Positions 8,066 through 16,852 of a stretch of DNA of 42,709 nucleotides are shown here, one piece after another. The notes under the pieces were generated by a model. That model ran no database searches. It was not told the DNA's origin and worked only from the letters and a program-made list of their open reading frames with translations. Numbering within the stretch: position 1 is the first letter of the stretch; every line of letters begins with the position of its first letter. The position numbers and the translations under genes were made by a program. The stretch comes from Novosphingobium sp. AP12 (lineage in GTDB: Bacteria > Pseudomonadota > Alphaproteobacteria > Sphingomonadales > Sphingomonadaceae): the NCBI RefSeq assembly GCF_000281975.1, contig NZ_AKKE01000026.1, positions 1-42,709 of the forward strand. The letters run 5' to 3'.

Positions 8066-9490
8066 ATGGATAATGTCTTAGTCTCCCTGATTTTGCTCGC
8101 CGTCACCATCGGTTCGGTCCTGTTCAGTCGGTCACGCCCTGTCATCGCGCAAATCGTTGTCGAGGCCCTGCTCCTGTTTCTGATCGGTGCATTCCTTTCA
8201 TGGCGGGGAACCACCCCTTTGCCGCACTCTGGCCAGCTGCCAGATGGTGCGGCGGGGGCTTGGTTTCGCGCCCTCGCTGTCGTGTGGTGGTTGATCGGTG
8301 CACGGCTTGTGGTAGCAGTGACCGTGGTCGCGAAAGGACGCGACCCCCGTTCACGCGAGGCCCGACTGTTCTCAGAGCTCACGGCCGCCGTCATCTACAT
8401 CACTGCGGTCCTGATCATTCTCAACTCGGTCCTCGACCTTAACATCAACGGCGTGCTCGCAACCTCCGGAGTGGTCGCGATCGTTTTGGGCCTCGCGTTG
8501 CAGAACACGTTGTCAGACGTCTTCTCTGGGATTGCGGTCGGGCTCGAACAACCCTTCCATGTGGGTGATCGTGTTTCGCTCGGCGACAATGTAGAGGGCA
8601 TCGTGGTCCAGGTGAACTGGCGATCAATCAAGGTACAGACCGACGAGGATGACCTTGCCACCGTCCCCAACAGTGTGGTCGCCAAAGGCCAGATCATTAA
8701 CCGTAGCGTGCCGAGCAAGCGCCGCGCCGCCATGATCGAGTTCGCGTTGCCTGCAAGCGTAGTGCCCGCCCGGATATTCGAGCTTCTCCGCCAAGCGCCT
8801 CTGTTGTGCGACGACATACTCGTCTCACCGGCGCCATCGGTTACCCTCCGCCGCATCGGCATGCAAAGGCATGTCTATGCGACCCATTTCTATGTCGCAG
8901 ATACACCCGCGTTGGTTCGCGCCAGGAGCGCGCTTCTCTGTCAGACACTTAGGCTGATCCGCCATGCCGGTGTGGGTCAGGCCGAGTTGAGCCGGGTCGA
9001 TCTCCTGGGATCGCTCGTCCTGTTCGAGAGCCTGTCGCGCAAGGAACTGGACGAACTATCCGGACATCTGCGGCCCCACGACGTTGCGCCAGGCGACGTC
9101 ATATTTGAGGAAGGTGCTGAGGCTCACGCAATTTTCGTGATCGAGACTGGTGTCATCGAGCTCTCTCGCATAGGGAGCGGCAATGTGGCGACACCGATCG
9201 GCCGGATCGGGCCAGGTGAATATGTCGGCGAGATCGGGCTCATGACCGGCGCCCAGCGTGCTTTTACGATGAAGGCGTTGACGGCCGCACGTGTTTTGGA
9301 GCTACCCGGCGACTGCATTCGCCTGCTCGTCCAGGGCAATGCGCGTCTCGCCCACACGATGGAGGGCTCCGTGAAAAAAGGACTTGCTTGGCTGGAGCGA
9401 GACACCGCCGCGCGTGAAAGCGAGCCGATTGAACCGTCTGCAGATCTTCTCGGTCGCGTACGTGCCTTTTGGCGCTTGGCCTCCTCGTGA
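8066..9490 (+). CDS. MscS-family channel fused to a cyclic-nucleotide-binding domain
   Basis: The 474-residue protein starts with several hydrophobic helices (about 5-20, 28-45, 68-92, 110-130). The pore-lining helix and MscS beta domain follow: LATSGVVAIVLGLALQNTL, then FSGIAVGLEQPFHVGDRV, GIVVQVNWRSIKVQTDE and TVPNSVVAKGQIINRS. The C-terminal ~150 residues form a cAMP/cGMP-binding-type domain (LFESLSRKELDELSGHL, GDVIFEEGAEAHAIFVIETG, and the phosphate-binding-cassette region GEYVGEIGLMTGAQRAFTM). In this cassette the Glu is present (GEIGLM) and AQRAFT occupies the usual Arg-Ala position. It should be an inner-membrane channel gated by tension and possibly by a nucleotide. The gene stands alone, transcribed towards the - strand regulator at 9530. 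Domain calls are firm; ligand binding is inferred. Confidence 0.92.
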   Translation: MDNVLVSLILLAVTIGSVLFSRSRPVIAQIVVEALLLFLIGAFLSWRGTTPLPHSGQLPDGAAGAWFRALAVVWWLIGARLVVAVTVVAKGRDPRSREARLFSELTAAVIYITAVLIILNSVLDLNINGVLATSGVVAIVLGLALQNTLSDVFSGIAVGLEQPFHVGDRVSLGDNVEGIVVQVNWRSIKVQTDEDDLATVPNSVVAKGQIINRSVPSKRRAAMIEFALPASVVPARIFELLRQAPLLCDDILVSPAPSVTLRRIGMQRHVYATHFYVADTPALVRARSALLCQTLRLIRHAGVGQAELSRVDLLGSLVLFESLSRKELDELSGHLRPHDVAPGDVIFEEGAEAHAIFVIETGVIELSRIGSGNVATPIGRIGPGEYVGEIGLMTGAQRAFTMKALTAARVLELPGDCIRLLVQGNARLAHTMEGSVKKGLAWLERDTAARESEPIEPSADLLGRVRAFWRLASS

Positions 9491-9529
9491 CCGGGCCGCA
9501 AGCTGCCCACCGGGCGGGGCAAAGAGAGG

Positions 9530-10171
9530 CTATTCCAGCGTCAGCACACCGCGCTTGAGCGATGTCGTCACCGCCTGGGTCCGGTCCGAAACATCAAGCT
9601 TGCCGAAGATGCTCTTCATGTGCCCTTTGATCGTGTCCTCGGACAGCGACAGCCGCCACGCAATCTCCTTGTTGGCATGACCTTGGGCGACCAGCTTGAG
9701 GATCTCGACCTCACGGGGGCTAAGAGGTTCGTCGCCGGCGTGGAAGGCGATTTCTTGCGCAATTTCGGCAGGGATACGGCGCCCGCCCGCGTGCACAATG
9801 CGGATCGTCTCGAGCAATTCACGCCTTAGTGAGGATTTCAAGAGATACCCTGACGCACCGGCCTTGAGGGCTTCGACTGCCTGAATATCACCATCGTAGG
9901 TCGTCAGGACGACTATCCTCGCACTGCGGGCCTGTCCCCGGATCGCCCGGATCGCCTCAATGCCTCCCATTGCCGGCATTTGCAGGTCCATGAGCGTGAT
10001 GTCGGGTCGAAGGCTCAGATAAGTGTCGACCGCCTCAAAGCCATTGGAGGCCTCGCCGACGACCACCATGTCTTCCTCGGGACCGATCATTGCCGAAATT
10101 CCTTCGCGCAGCGCCGGGTGATCGTCGACCGTTAGTATGCGGATGGGCTGGGTCCTATCTTGGTTCTGCAT
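9530..10171 (-). CDS. NarL/LuxR-family response regulator
   Basis: A 213-residue regulator with a receiver (DDH at 16-18, phosphoacceptor D62 in TLMDLQMP, Thr in VVLTTYDGD, Lys in YLLKSSL) and a C-terminal LuxR-type HTH (LSPREVEILKLVAQGHANKE, then LSLSEDTIKGHMKSIFGKL). Its ATG lies 3 bases after the stop of the beta-propeller kinase gene on the same strand, so the two form an operon and almost certainly a cognate pair. A decayed relative of this gene lies at about 20885-21490. The regulated genes are not evident; the neighbouring DoxX-like gene and the MscS channel are the nearest candidates. Confidence 0.95.
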   Translation of the reverse strand: MQNQDRTQPIRILTVDDHPALREGISAMIGPEEDMVVVGEASNGFEAVDTYLSLRPDITLMDLQMPAMGGIEAIRAIRGQARSARIVVLTTYDGDIQAVEALKAGASGYLLKSSLRRELLETIRIVHAGGRRIPAEIAQEIAFHAGDEPLSPREVEILKLVAQGHANKEIAWRLSLSEDTIKGHMKSIFGKLDVSDRTQAVTTSLKRGVLTLE

Positions 10172-10174
10172 GGT

Positions 10175-13171
10175 TCACTCGCTCTTTCCTGACAACCGCA
10201 TCCATATCCACCAACGGCCGGTGCCACCTTCTGCCACATACGCGGCGGCCCCTGGAACGGCCGCGACAATTTCTGTGCCGGCATTTGCACGGCTGCTAAT
10301 CGTGAGGCTTCCGCCCACCCTTGTCGCGCGCTCTCGCATACCAACCAGCCCGAAATGCCCTTCGCGTGCGCCGTTCGCGAGCACATCGGCGGGCAAGCCG
10401 GCCCCGTCATCGCGAAGGTGAAAGCGCAACTCGCGCGCGCGGTAGGTGAGCACCGCTTCGATCGATCGGGCGCGCGCATGTCGGAAGGCGTTGCGAATGG
10501 CCTCTTCGCCAATGCAGCGGATCTCGTCATTCACGGCGGCATGCAACGCCCTAGGCGTCCCTTCGACGGTGAGAGCAAAAGCTGCAGGCCACGCTGCAGC
10601 CATCTCCTGGGCTATTTCGGTCAGAGTCTCGGAGAGATTGCCCGGCGCCGTTCGCAGGTCGCGGACACGATTCCGACCCTCGACCAGAACGGCTTCGGCA
10701 AGATCGAGCGCCTGATCCATCTCCGGACGGAGAGCCTCGCCCTTGGGGAGCCGGTTAGCAACAGATTGGAAGCGCAGGATGAGACCCTGGAAGCCCTGCA
10801 ACAGCGTGTCGTGCAGTTCGCGTGCGATCCGCTCCCGCTCGCCCATTCGCCCCTGTAATCGATCCGCGATGCGGACCGCCATCGCACGCATACGCCAGCG
10901 ATAGACGAGCCAGATGGTGAGCGCGGCGGCCAGCGTGAGAACGACGTAGAACCACCAAGTCTGGTAGAATGCCGGCTGGATGAAGACCTGCAAGGTTGCC
11001 TCATGCGCGCTGGCCATGCCGGCGCTGCTCACTGCGGTGACACGGAACACATAATGACCTGGCAAGAGGTTGGTATAGATCGCCTGTCGCCGCGATCCTG
11101 CGTCCGTCCAGTTCGTGTCGACGCCCTCCAGCCTATAGCGGAAGCGCGTCCCCTTCGGATCGGTTAGCGCCGTCGCGGTATAGTCGATCTGCAACGAGCG
11201 CGTGCCCATGGGGAGGGTGACTTCAGAGGGATCCTGATAGGCATGTCCGTTTGAGGTAACGTCTTGAATGACGACAATGGGAGGGGGGGCGTGGGCATCC
11301 GCGCGCGCCATGTCGATCGAAACTAGGCCCTTCGTCGTGAAGGCCCAGAGGCGTCCGTAGCGATCGGCTACGAGAGATCGGGAACTGAAGCCGCTCTGAT
11401 CGGCGCGAAGCGATTGTTCCGAGCCGAACCGCTCGAAGTGGATCGCGCTACCAGGAGCCATAAAAGCAGCCATCAACTCGTCGGTCCTCGCTCGCAGGAT
11501 GCCTGCATAAGATGCGACCCACGTCCATCCATCAGGTGCTTCGAGAATGCCGCTGACGTTTAGCAATTCCGGATACGTCGTCGCGCTCAAGGCGTGCATC
11601 CAATCGCCGTTCAGGCAAAGGAGGCCATTCTGAGCACCGAAGAGGACGCAGTCCCTTCCCTTTGCGACAGTCCGGAAAAAGCCGACATGCTGCCGCTCGG
11701 GTATCTCGATCGGGGTGATGGAATGGCGGTTGATCCGCGCGATTGTATCCGGCTTGTAGACCACGTAATTTTCGCCCCGGAAGCCCTGCACGAACAACAA
11801 TGGCGACAGCCCGGCATGAGACAGCGGTCGCCATGCGTTTGCTTCGCGTCGGTGGACCCTGCCGGAAACCTGAGAGATGAGCAGGCGACCGCTCTGATCC
11901 TCGGCACAGGCGATCAACCAGTTTGGCTTTCCCGGCTCGACAGCGGGCGGGATGCCTATCGGCACAAGCGCCTCGCCCATCAGGCGATAGACTCCCGTCA
12001 TCGCGCCGACGACGAGCCCATCATGATCGCCGCAAACCATGTAAGCGTCGGGGATGGAGGCAAGCTTGCGCGGACCTGAACGTTCGACCCGGTAGATGTC
12101 ATCTCCCGAAATCAGGTAGGTGTTTCCGCTCGCCGTCCGCAGCCCGTCCGACGTGTAGCCTCCCGGGAGGTTACTGCGCAGGACCGAGCGTGTGGTCGCG
12201 AACCGGTCCAGACCAGCAACCGTCCCGAGCCAGACATTGTCCTCACGGTCTTTAAAGATCGATAACGTGATGCTGGAGCTCAAGCCGTCAACGGCCGCGA
12301 AAGCTCCGCGCACTGGCGTATAGCGTTCGCCCAATCGGTCTGGCTCGAACAGGTGGACCCCGTCTTCGGTCCCACCCATCCACAGCAGTCCGTTTCGCGC
12401 AAAGGCGAGCCGGCGATAGACGTTTGTGTGGTCCAGTGGCGTGACCGGGCCAACATAGCCTTTGCCCATCTCGACGCGGGACAGATGATCGGTGTTGGCA
12501 AGCCAGAGGCGGCCCTTGCCATCCTCGGCGATGGTCGCGCCCTGACCAGGATCGAGCGGCTGAAAGTCAAAGCGACGGGTGCCTGGCCTTAGCTGACGCA
12601 AGCCATCGGGGCTCAGCAGGTAGAGAGTTCCATCGTGCCCAATGAGCATGGCCATCGTCGACATTTCGCCTGGTACGTTCCAGCGCTCATCGACATCATC
12701 CCACCGACCATTCGCGAAGCGGACTAAACCGCTTCCCGTCTTGCCGCGCGCGCGGGCCCAAAGCGTCCCTTCATGAGTGACCGTCAGATAGACCGATCTC
12801 GTGCTGGGTTTGGCGGGATTGATCCGCTCGAGCCGCCCGGCCCGATAGCGCGCGATGCCGCCGGACGCATAGCCTACCCACACATCGCCATTCGGCGCGG
12901 CTGCAAGCGAGGATATCTGCAGGGAAGTGTCCTCAGCACCGGACAAGAGCGTGATGCGCCGGAAGGTAAGACCGTCAAACCGGTAAAGTCCGGTCCCCGA
13001 TGCGAGCCACAGGAAACCGTCGGGCGTTTGTGCGATGCCCTCGATATTGCCGGGCGCATCATCTTCCGCCCTCCACGCGACATGCCCCGTTTGCAGGAAC
13101 AACGCTGGGGGCTCTGCCCGCAATGGCCAGGCAAGAGCGAGGAGCGCGAAACTGAAGAGCCACCACTTCAT
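10175..13171 (-). CDS. Two-component-regulator-propeller sensor histidine kinase
   Basis: A 998-residue membrane sensor. Residues 1-19 are a signal peptide (MKWWLFSFALLALAWPLRA). The following ~640 residues are Reg_prop-type propeller repeats (for example GIAQTPDGFLWLASGTGLYR, APNGDVWVGYASGGIARY, DGKGRLWLANTD, ARNGLLWMGGTEDG, DREDNVWLGTVAGL, ADRYGRLWAFTTKGL). A Y_Y_Y domain comes next (about 650-730, including FRYRLEGVDTNW and LPGHYVFRV), then one membrane helix (about 737-757, WWFYVVLTLAAALTIWLVY). The cytoplasmic part has a HisKA_3 motif (RERIARELHDTLLQGFQGL, His 787) and a HATPase domain (GEEAIRNAFRHA, DDGAGLP, GHFGLVGMRERA). The large periplasmic sensor presumably binds a carbohydrate-like or other extracytoplasmic ligand, as related proteins do in Bacteroidetes and Xanthomonads. 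It forms a 2-gene operon with the NarL-type regulator. Confidence 0.95.
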   Translation of the reverse strand: MKWWLFSFALLALAWPLRAEPPALFLQTGHVAWRAEDDAPGNIEGIAQTPDGFLWLASGTGLYRFDGLTFRRITLLSGAEDTSLQISSLAAAPNGDVWVGYASGGIARYRAGRLERINPAKPSTRSVYLTVTHEGTLWARARGKTGSGLVRFANGRWDDVDERWNVPGEMSTMAMLIGHDGTLYLLSPDGLRQLRPGTRRFDFQPLDPGQGATIAEDGKGRLWLANTDHLSRVEMGKGYVGPVTPLDHTNVYRRLAFARNGLLWMGGTEDGVHLFEPDRLGERYTPVRGAFAAVDGLSSSITLSIFKDREDNVWLGTVAGLDRFATTRSVLRSNLPGGYTSDGLRTASGNTYLISGDDIYRVERSGPRKLASIPDAYMVCGDHDGLVVGAMTGVYRLMGEALVPIGIPPAVEPGKPNWLIACAEDQSGRLLISQVSGRVHRREANAWRPLSHAGLSPLLFVQGFRGENYVVYKPDTIARINRHSITPIEIPERQHVGFFRTVAKGRDCVLFGAQNGLLCLNGDWMHALSATTYPELLNVSGILEAPDGWTWVASYAGILRARTDELMAAFMAPGSAIHFERFGSEQSLRADQSGFSSRSLVADRYGRLWAFTTKGLVSIDMARADAHAPPPIVVIQDVTSNGHAYQDPSEVTLPMGTRSLQIDYTATALTDPKGTRFRYRLEGVDTNWTDAGSRRQAIYTNLLPGHYVFRVTAVSSAGMASAHEATLQVFIQPAFYQTWWFYVVLTLAAALTIWLVYRWRMRAMAVRIADRLQGRMGERERIARELHDTLLQGFQGLILRFQSVANRLPKGEALRPEMDQALDLAEAVLVEGRNRVRDLRTAPGNLSETLTEIAQEMAAAWPAAFALTVEGTPRALHAAVNDEIRCIGEEAIRNAFRHARARSIEAVLTYRARELRFHLRDDGAGLPADVLANGAREGHFGLVGMRERATRVGGSLTISSRANAGTEIVAAVPGAAAYVAEGGTGRWWIWMRLSGKSE

Positions 13172-13550
13172 TCCGGTGTGCCCTTTCCCCCACCAAAAAC
13201 GCCATTATGCCAGACCGTCTGGCTCGCCTTCCTTCTGCCAATCGCGCAAGAAAAAGAGGTGCCCGCAGGTTGATAGAATAAGCGGCGATACAGTGCCACG
13301 ATTGCGGGCAGCCAAAAACCGAAACTAGTTATTTTAACCTTTTTTTACCTTCCTTAATTTGCCCTCATCTGCGATCGGCCTTGATCGTTTCGCAGGTGTC
13401 CGTGCACAGATTCGCGGGCAAACCCCTTTAATCCTCGGCCGTGTTTGACGTACGGCACGAACGGGTGGCTTTCGTACCACTCGAAAGTGTTATCGGCAGA
13501 CCACCCGAACTGAGGTGCCGCGTCTCCGGGGGTTGGTCTAACGAGACCGG
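13172..13550. promoter_or_regulatory. Divergent intergenic region between sensor kinase and DoxX-like gene
   Basis: About 380 bases separate the kinase start (- strand) from the small membrane protein gene (+ strand). An AT-rich patch at about 13315-13365, with runs of T, contrasts with the GC-rich surroundings and is a plausible promoter zone. A 72-codon - strand frame at 13354-13572 crosses it; I do not recognise it and regard it as unproven. No operator is obvious. Confidence 0.4.
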
Positions 13551-13907
13551 ATGAAGCATTTGTTTTCCGCATTTCCAGCGGGATCCGCCGGTGCCGCCTT
13601 ACTTCTGTTTCGCTGTTCGCTGGCTCTTTCTCTTGCCACGCAGGCGCTGCCGAAGTTCGTGAACGACGTCTGGCCCGCCATTATTCTTGGCATCCTTGTC
13701 GTTGCCATTGCGCTCGGACTGTACCTGCGGATCAGCGCCATACTGTCGATGGGCGTGATAGCGCTGATGATGGGATCGCTCGCCGATCAAAGTGCTGCAC
13801 ACCTGGCGCATGCATTGGACGCGGTCGCGCTTGCTTTGATCGGCCCAGGCGCCTTCTCGATCGACGCCCGCCTGTTCGGTCGCTCGACCATCAATCTGCC
13901 ACGATGA
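13551..13907 (+). CDS. Small DoxX-like membrane protein
   Basis: This 118-residue protein has about four hydrophobic helices (about 12-32, 42-60, 62-80, 88-105) and ends with GPGAFSIDARLFGRSTINLP. That ending and the short four-helix layout resemble small DoxX-like proteins of sphingomonads, where the acidic-basic SIDARLFGRR tail recurs. The function of such proteins is not established. The start codon at 13551 has only a weak purine stretch (AACGAG) upstream. The gene is divergent from the propeller kinase operon, so it may be under its regulator; that is inference from position only. Confidence 0.7.
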   Translation: MKHLFSAFPAGSAGAALLLFRCSLALSLATQALPKFVNDVWPAIILGILVVAIALGLYLRISAILSMGVIALMMGSLADQSAAHLAHALDAVALALIGPGAFSIDARLFGRSTINLPR

Positions 13908-14493
13908 CGTTACCCGAAGGTGTGGAACGGGGATGACCCGAACCGGGATGGTCTCCGCCAGCACCGAGTGCGATCCCTCCATTATGGACGAGGGAGACGC
14001 GATTTGAGCCATCCGGTCGATTTTACAGGGGCAAGGTCCGCATGCTTGCTGCGCGGTGGGCTGCCGATCCGTGGCCGGTCGGGTTCCGCGCTTCGCGCGG
14101 GTGGGGCCTTCATCGGCTTCCGTTCGGCGCGGAGCGGTCACACGGTCAAGTGCAGCGTTCCGCCCTTTCGGGAGCTGCTATGGAAACCAAATCCCTTACA
14201 GTCCTCTCATGTCATAAGTGTCGGTTCGCCAAGCGGCGCGGTTAGTGCCGTGAGCGGGCGTCAGTTCGCATCCAAAGATCGCAGAAGGGCGTATCGCGGC
14301 GCGACGTTCACGCGGTGTCGGGACGTCAGGCGTCGACGCAAACGGGAAATTGTCACCGATCTAGTTGATGTCCGTCGCCACGCCTCGTCAGGAACGTAAG
14401 GAATCAAAGGCCAGGGCAACTTTTCACAAAGCCTGGTGTAGATTTTGCCACCCGGCGCGTCTCCCAAGCGAAATTGAAGAACGGGAACAGCAT
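13908..14493. other. Gap with no supported gene
   Basis: Frames on both strands here are short and overlapping. The - strand frame 13599-14141 is the complement of the DoxX-like gene extended into this gap and is rejected. An in-frame extension of the next gene back to an ATG at 14365 is possible but its residues are not conserved-looking. I see no clear hairpin, repeat or promoter. Confidence 0.4.
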
Positions 14494-15189
14494 ATGGGCA
14501 GCTTTCGCGAAATGAGGGGTCTTCAGAGGCGGGCGCCTCTTCTCGGAACGGATCGGCTCGATGGCCGCCCGGCCTTCCGGCCGGGGCGGTCGCGCCGCTC
14601 AGAGATCGGGCTCACAACCAGCGATTTCCCTGACCTCGGCAATGTCATCGCGCTGCCCGCCAATGACAGCAATATCGTTCTCGATATCGATAACCCGGCC
14701 GGTTCGATCGCGCTTGGCGCGCTGGAAATTCGTCCGAGCGCCCGTTCGGTCCTGCTCGAGGGTGCCTTTGTCGAACTCGGCGGCCGAGCCTTCGACCTAT
14801 TGATGGCGCTCTTGGATGCGAAAGGCGAGATCGTCTCGAAAGAGGCGCTCCTCAGCCATGTTTGGCCGGGTCTGACCGTCGACGACAGCAATCTCAAGGT
14901 TCAACTCAGCGGGCTTCGGCGTGCGCTTGGCGTTGAGCGGTGGCGCATCAAGACGGTGTCGGGGCGGGGCTATATGCTGGTGGCTCACGATGCGGTGACC
15001 GCATCCTCGAGCACGGCTGCAGCGGACCCGAACCCCCAGCTGGAAAGCCCGCTTGTGATCGTCATCGATGGCGACCGTGGGACGCAGGAACTGGTGATGC
15101 GCGCTCTGACTAGCATCACCAATCGCCTCGATGGCGCGGCTCGGCTCGCTCTTTATTCGGGTGACATGGACGAGCGGGCCTTTGCCTGA
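14494..15189 (+). CDS. Winged-helix transcriptional regulator (Trans_reg_C type)
   Basis: Starting at the ATG at 14494 the protein has 231 residues; the frame stays open to 14365 but the upstream part looks non-coding. A winged-helix OmpR/CadC-type DNA-binding domain spans roughly residues 75-165 (GGRAFDLLMALLDAKGEIVS, LLSHVWPGLTVDDSNLKVQL, then IKTVSGRGYMLVA). There is no N-terminal receiver. After it, LVIVIDGDRGTQELVMRAL looks like the first strand and helix of a receiver-type fold, but the protein ends before such a domain could be complete. The winged helix closely resembles the N terminus of the ATPase regulator at 39612, sharing GGRAFD, VWP, TV and RGY positions. It probably acts as a DNA-binding regulator; targets may include the Old Yellow Enzyme gene 138 bases downstream. 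Confidence 0.8.
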   Translation: MGSFREMRGLQRRAPLLGTDRLDGRPAFRPGRSRRSEIGLTTSDFPDLGNVIALPANDSNIVLDIDNPAGSIALGALEIRPSARSVLLEGAFVELGGRAFDLLMALLDAKGEIVSKEALLSHVWPGLTVDDSNLKVQLSGLRRALGVERWRIKTVSGRGYMLVAHDAVTASSSTAAADPNPQLESPLVIVIDGDRGTQELVMRALTSITNRLDGAARLALYSGDMDERAFA

Positions 15190-15314
15190 GCCTGCAGGTA
15201 AGTTTCCCTGAGCGTTTGTGCATTTGAGGTCAGGACCCAAGTCTTCTTTGTAGCACTTTATATCGATTTACGGGTCAAGCTACGACGGTGCGCATATCAT
15301 TTGCGAAATCCTTG

Positions 15315-15320
15315 AAGGAG
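15315..15320 (+). promoter_or_regulatory. Ribosome-binding site fixing a GTG start
   Basis: AAGGAG ends 7 bases before the GTG at 15328. No in-frame ATG near this point would give the conserved N terminus of the Old Yellow Enzyme, so this site decides the start. Confidence 0.8.
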
Positions 15321-15327
15321 TCAGCTT

Positions 15328-16536
15328 GTGACGGAAGACAACGGTATCGCACTATTCACGCCGACCCGGATCGGCGCCATCGAAGTGGCCAACCGGATCG
15401 CCATGGCGCCGCTGACCCGTTCGCGCGCCGGCATGGACGGCGTACACACGCCGCTCGCTATCGAGTATTACAGGCAGAGGGCGTCCGCTGGCCTCATCAT
15501 CACCGAAGCGACGAACATCTCGCAGCAGGGGAGGGGATACGCTTACACGCCCGGCATCTACACCGACGCGCATGTCGCGGCGTGGCGCGCCGTGACCGAA
15601 GCGGTCCATGACGCCGGCGGGAAGATTGTATGCCAGCTCTGGCATGTCGGCCGAATGTCGCACACGAGCTTGCAGGAGAGCGGCGTGGCACCGGTTGCAC
15701 CCTCCGCGATTCAGGCCGGTGACGAAGTCTTCACGCTCGAAGGCCAAGTTCGGCCATCGATGCCGCGTGCGCTTGAGACGAACGAAATCTCGGGCATCAT
15801 CGAGGACTATCGGAACGCGACCCGCAAGGCGCGCGAAGCCGGCTTCGACGGTGTCGAGGTGCATGCCGCGAACAGCTATCTGCTCGATCAGTTTCTGCGC
15901 GACAGCACCAACAAGCGCACGGACGGCTATGGCGGCTCGATCCGCAATCGCGCGCGTCTGACGATCGAGGTCGTCGAGGCGGTTTCGGCTGTCTGGAGTC
16001 CCGACCGGGTCGGCATCCGGCTCTCCCCAATCACGCGAGCGGTGGGAGAGACGCCGCTCGATAGCGATCCGATCGCCACCTACGGCTATCTCGCCCAAGA
16101 ACTGGGCAGTTTCCGGCTCGCCTATCTCCATTGCGTCGAAGGTCAGACCCGCGGCGTTAATGGCGCGGCCGACTTCGACTTCCAGGCGCTGCATCGTTCG
16201 TTCGGGGGCCACTATATCGCCAACAACAGCTACGATCGCGCGCGCGCCATCGCGGCAGTCGAAAGCGGCTATGCCGACATGATTGCGTTCGGGCGCCCCT
16301 TCATCGGCAATCCCGATCTCGTCGAGCGCCTGGCTCTCGATGTCCCGCTATTCGATGCGCCGCCCGAATCCTATTATGGCGGCGGTGCCGAGGGCTATAC
16401 CGACTTCAAGCCCTGGACGGCCGATGTGCAGCCGCTGGTGAGCGTAGAGATCGACGAGAAACTTGATATCGCGCTCGACGACTCCTTCCCTGCTAGCGAT
16501 CCGCCATCGATGTCGGAGCCTGCCGGCCGCGCGTGA
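15328..16536 (+). CDS. Old Yellow Enzyme family alkene reductase (NemA-like) with a C-terminal SFPASDPPS tail
   Basis: A 402-residue FMN-dependent TIM-barrel reductase. Signature elements are ALFTPTRIGAIEVANRIAMAP with PLTRSRAG, the Q-W-H segment CQLWHVGRMSH, the active-site pair VHAANSYLLDQFLRD (His-Ala-Ala-Asn type), NKRTDGYGGSIRNRAR and the phosphate-binding FGRPFIGNPDL. Such enzymes use NADPH to reduce electron-poor alkenes, nitrate esters or quinones. The usual fold ends about residue 365; here a further ~37 residues follow, ending DIALDDSFPASDPPSMSEP. That DSFPASDPPS motif is, from memory, found in small free-standing proteins and tails in sphingomonads and relatives; its role is unknown. 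A hairpin at 16545-16573 follows the stop. A second, different Old Yellow Enzyme lies at 30130. Confidence 0.93.
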   Translation: MTEDNGIALFTPTRIGAIEVANRIAMAPLTRSRAGMDGVHTPLAIEYYRQRASAGLIITEATNISQQGRGYAYTPGIYTDAHVAAWRAVTEAVHDAGGKIVCQLWHVGRMSHTSLQESGVAPVAPSAIQAGDEVFTLEGQVRPSMPRALETNEISGIIEDYRNATRKAREAGFDGVEVHAANSYLLDQFLRDSTNKRTDGYGGSIRNRARLTIEVVEAVSAVWSPDRVGIRLSPITRAVGETPLDSDPIATYGYLAQELGSFRLAYLHCVEGQTRGVNGAADFDFQALHRSFGGHYIANNSYDRARAIAAVESGYADMIAFGRPFIGNPDLVERLALDVPLFDAPPESYYGGGAEGYTDFKPWTADVQPLVSVEIDEKLDIALDDSFPASDPPSMSEPAGRA

Positions 16537-16544
16537 AAAGCGAG

Positions 16545-16573
16545 GCGGTCGGAGCGCTCCGGGCTCCGATCGC
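16545..16573 (+). terminator. Stem-loop after the alkene reductase gene
   Basis: GCGGTCGGAGC pairs with GCTCCGATCGC (11 base pairs, one G-T), with a 7-base loop, 8 bases after the stop codon. Only a weak pyrimidine run (GTCTCTTTCC) follows, so intrinsic termination would be imperfect. Confidence 0.55.
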
Positions 16574-16787
16574 GTCTCTTTCCAAAGGGCCGCTGAAGAT
16601 TTCGGGGTCTCTTAATAGTATAAATGTAAAGAAACTTGGCCGCGCCGGCATGTCATGCAGTGCGGCCATCATCTTTTTGATGTATACTTAGTCTAATCTG
16701 ATTGAGCGTTTATGTTTATTCATGTCGTTTTATGCGCGTCGTCGTCACACCTCCCGTAAATTGGCGAAGCTCCGTCACGGACACGCA

Positions 16788-16817
16788 CCGTCCCCGGCCT
16801 CAAGGCCGGGCAGACGG
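16788..16817 (+). promoter_or_regulatory. Stem-loop in the catalase leader
   Basis: CCGTC-CCCGGCC, loop TCAA, GGCCGGG-(CA)-GACGG forms a strong hairpin ending 35 bases before the catalase ATG. It could be a terminator-like attenuator or an mRNA structure; no T-run follows. The AT-rich stretch at about 16610-16735 upstream probably holds the promoter. Confidence 0.45.
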
Positions 16818-16852
16818 GGCGAGGCTTCCTGTAAGAAACGAGGATCTGCTAG

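Noticed and set aside
13599..14141. 180-codon open frame on the - strand opposite the DoxX-like gene
   Set aside because: Arg/Gln/Ser-rich composition typical of a complement frame; the + strand protein has a credible membrane layout.
16537..16852. EcfG (general stress sigma) promoter of the GGAAC-N16/17-GTT type before katE
   Set aside because: No GGAAC element was seen in this region, so stress-sigma control cannot be claimed from the sequence.
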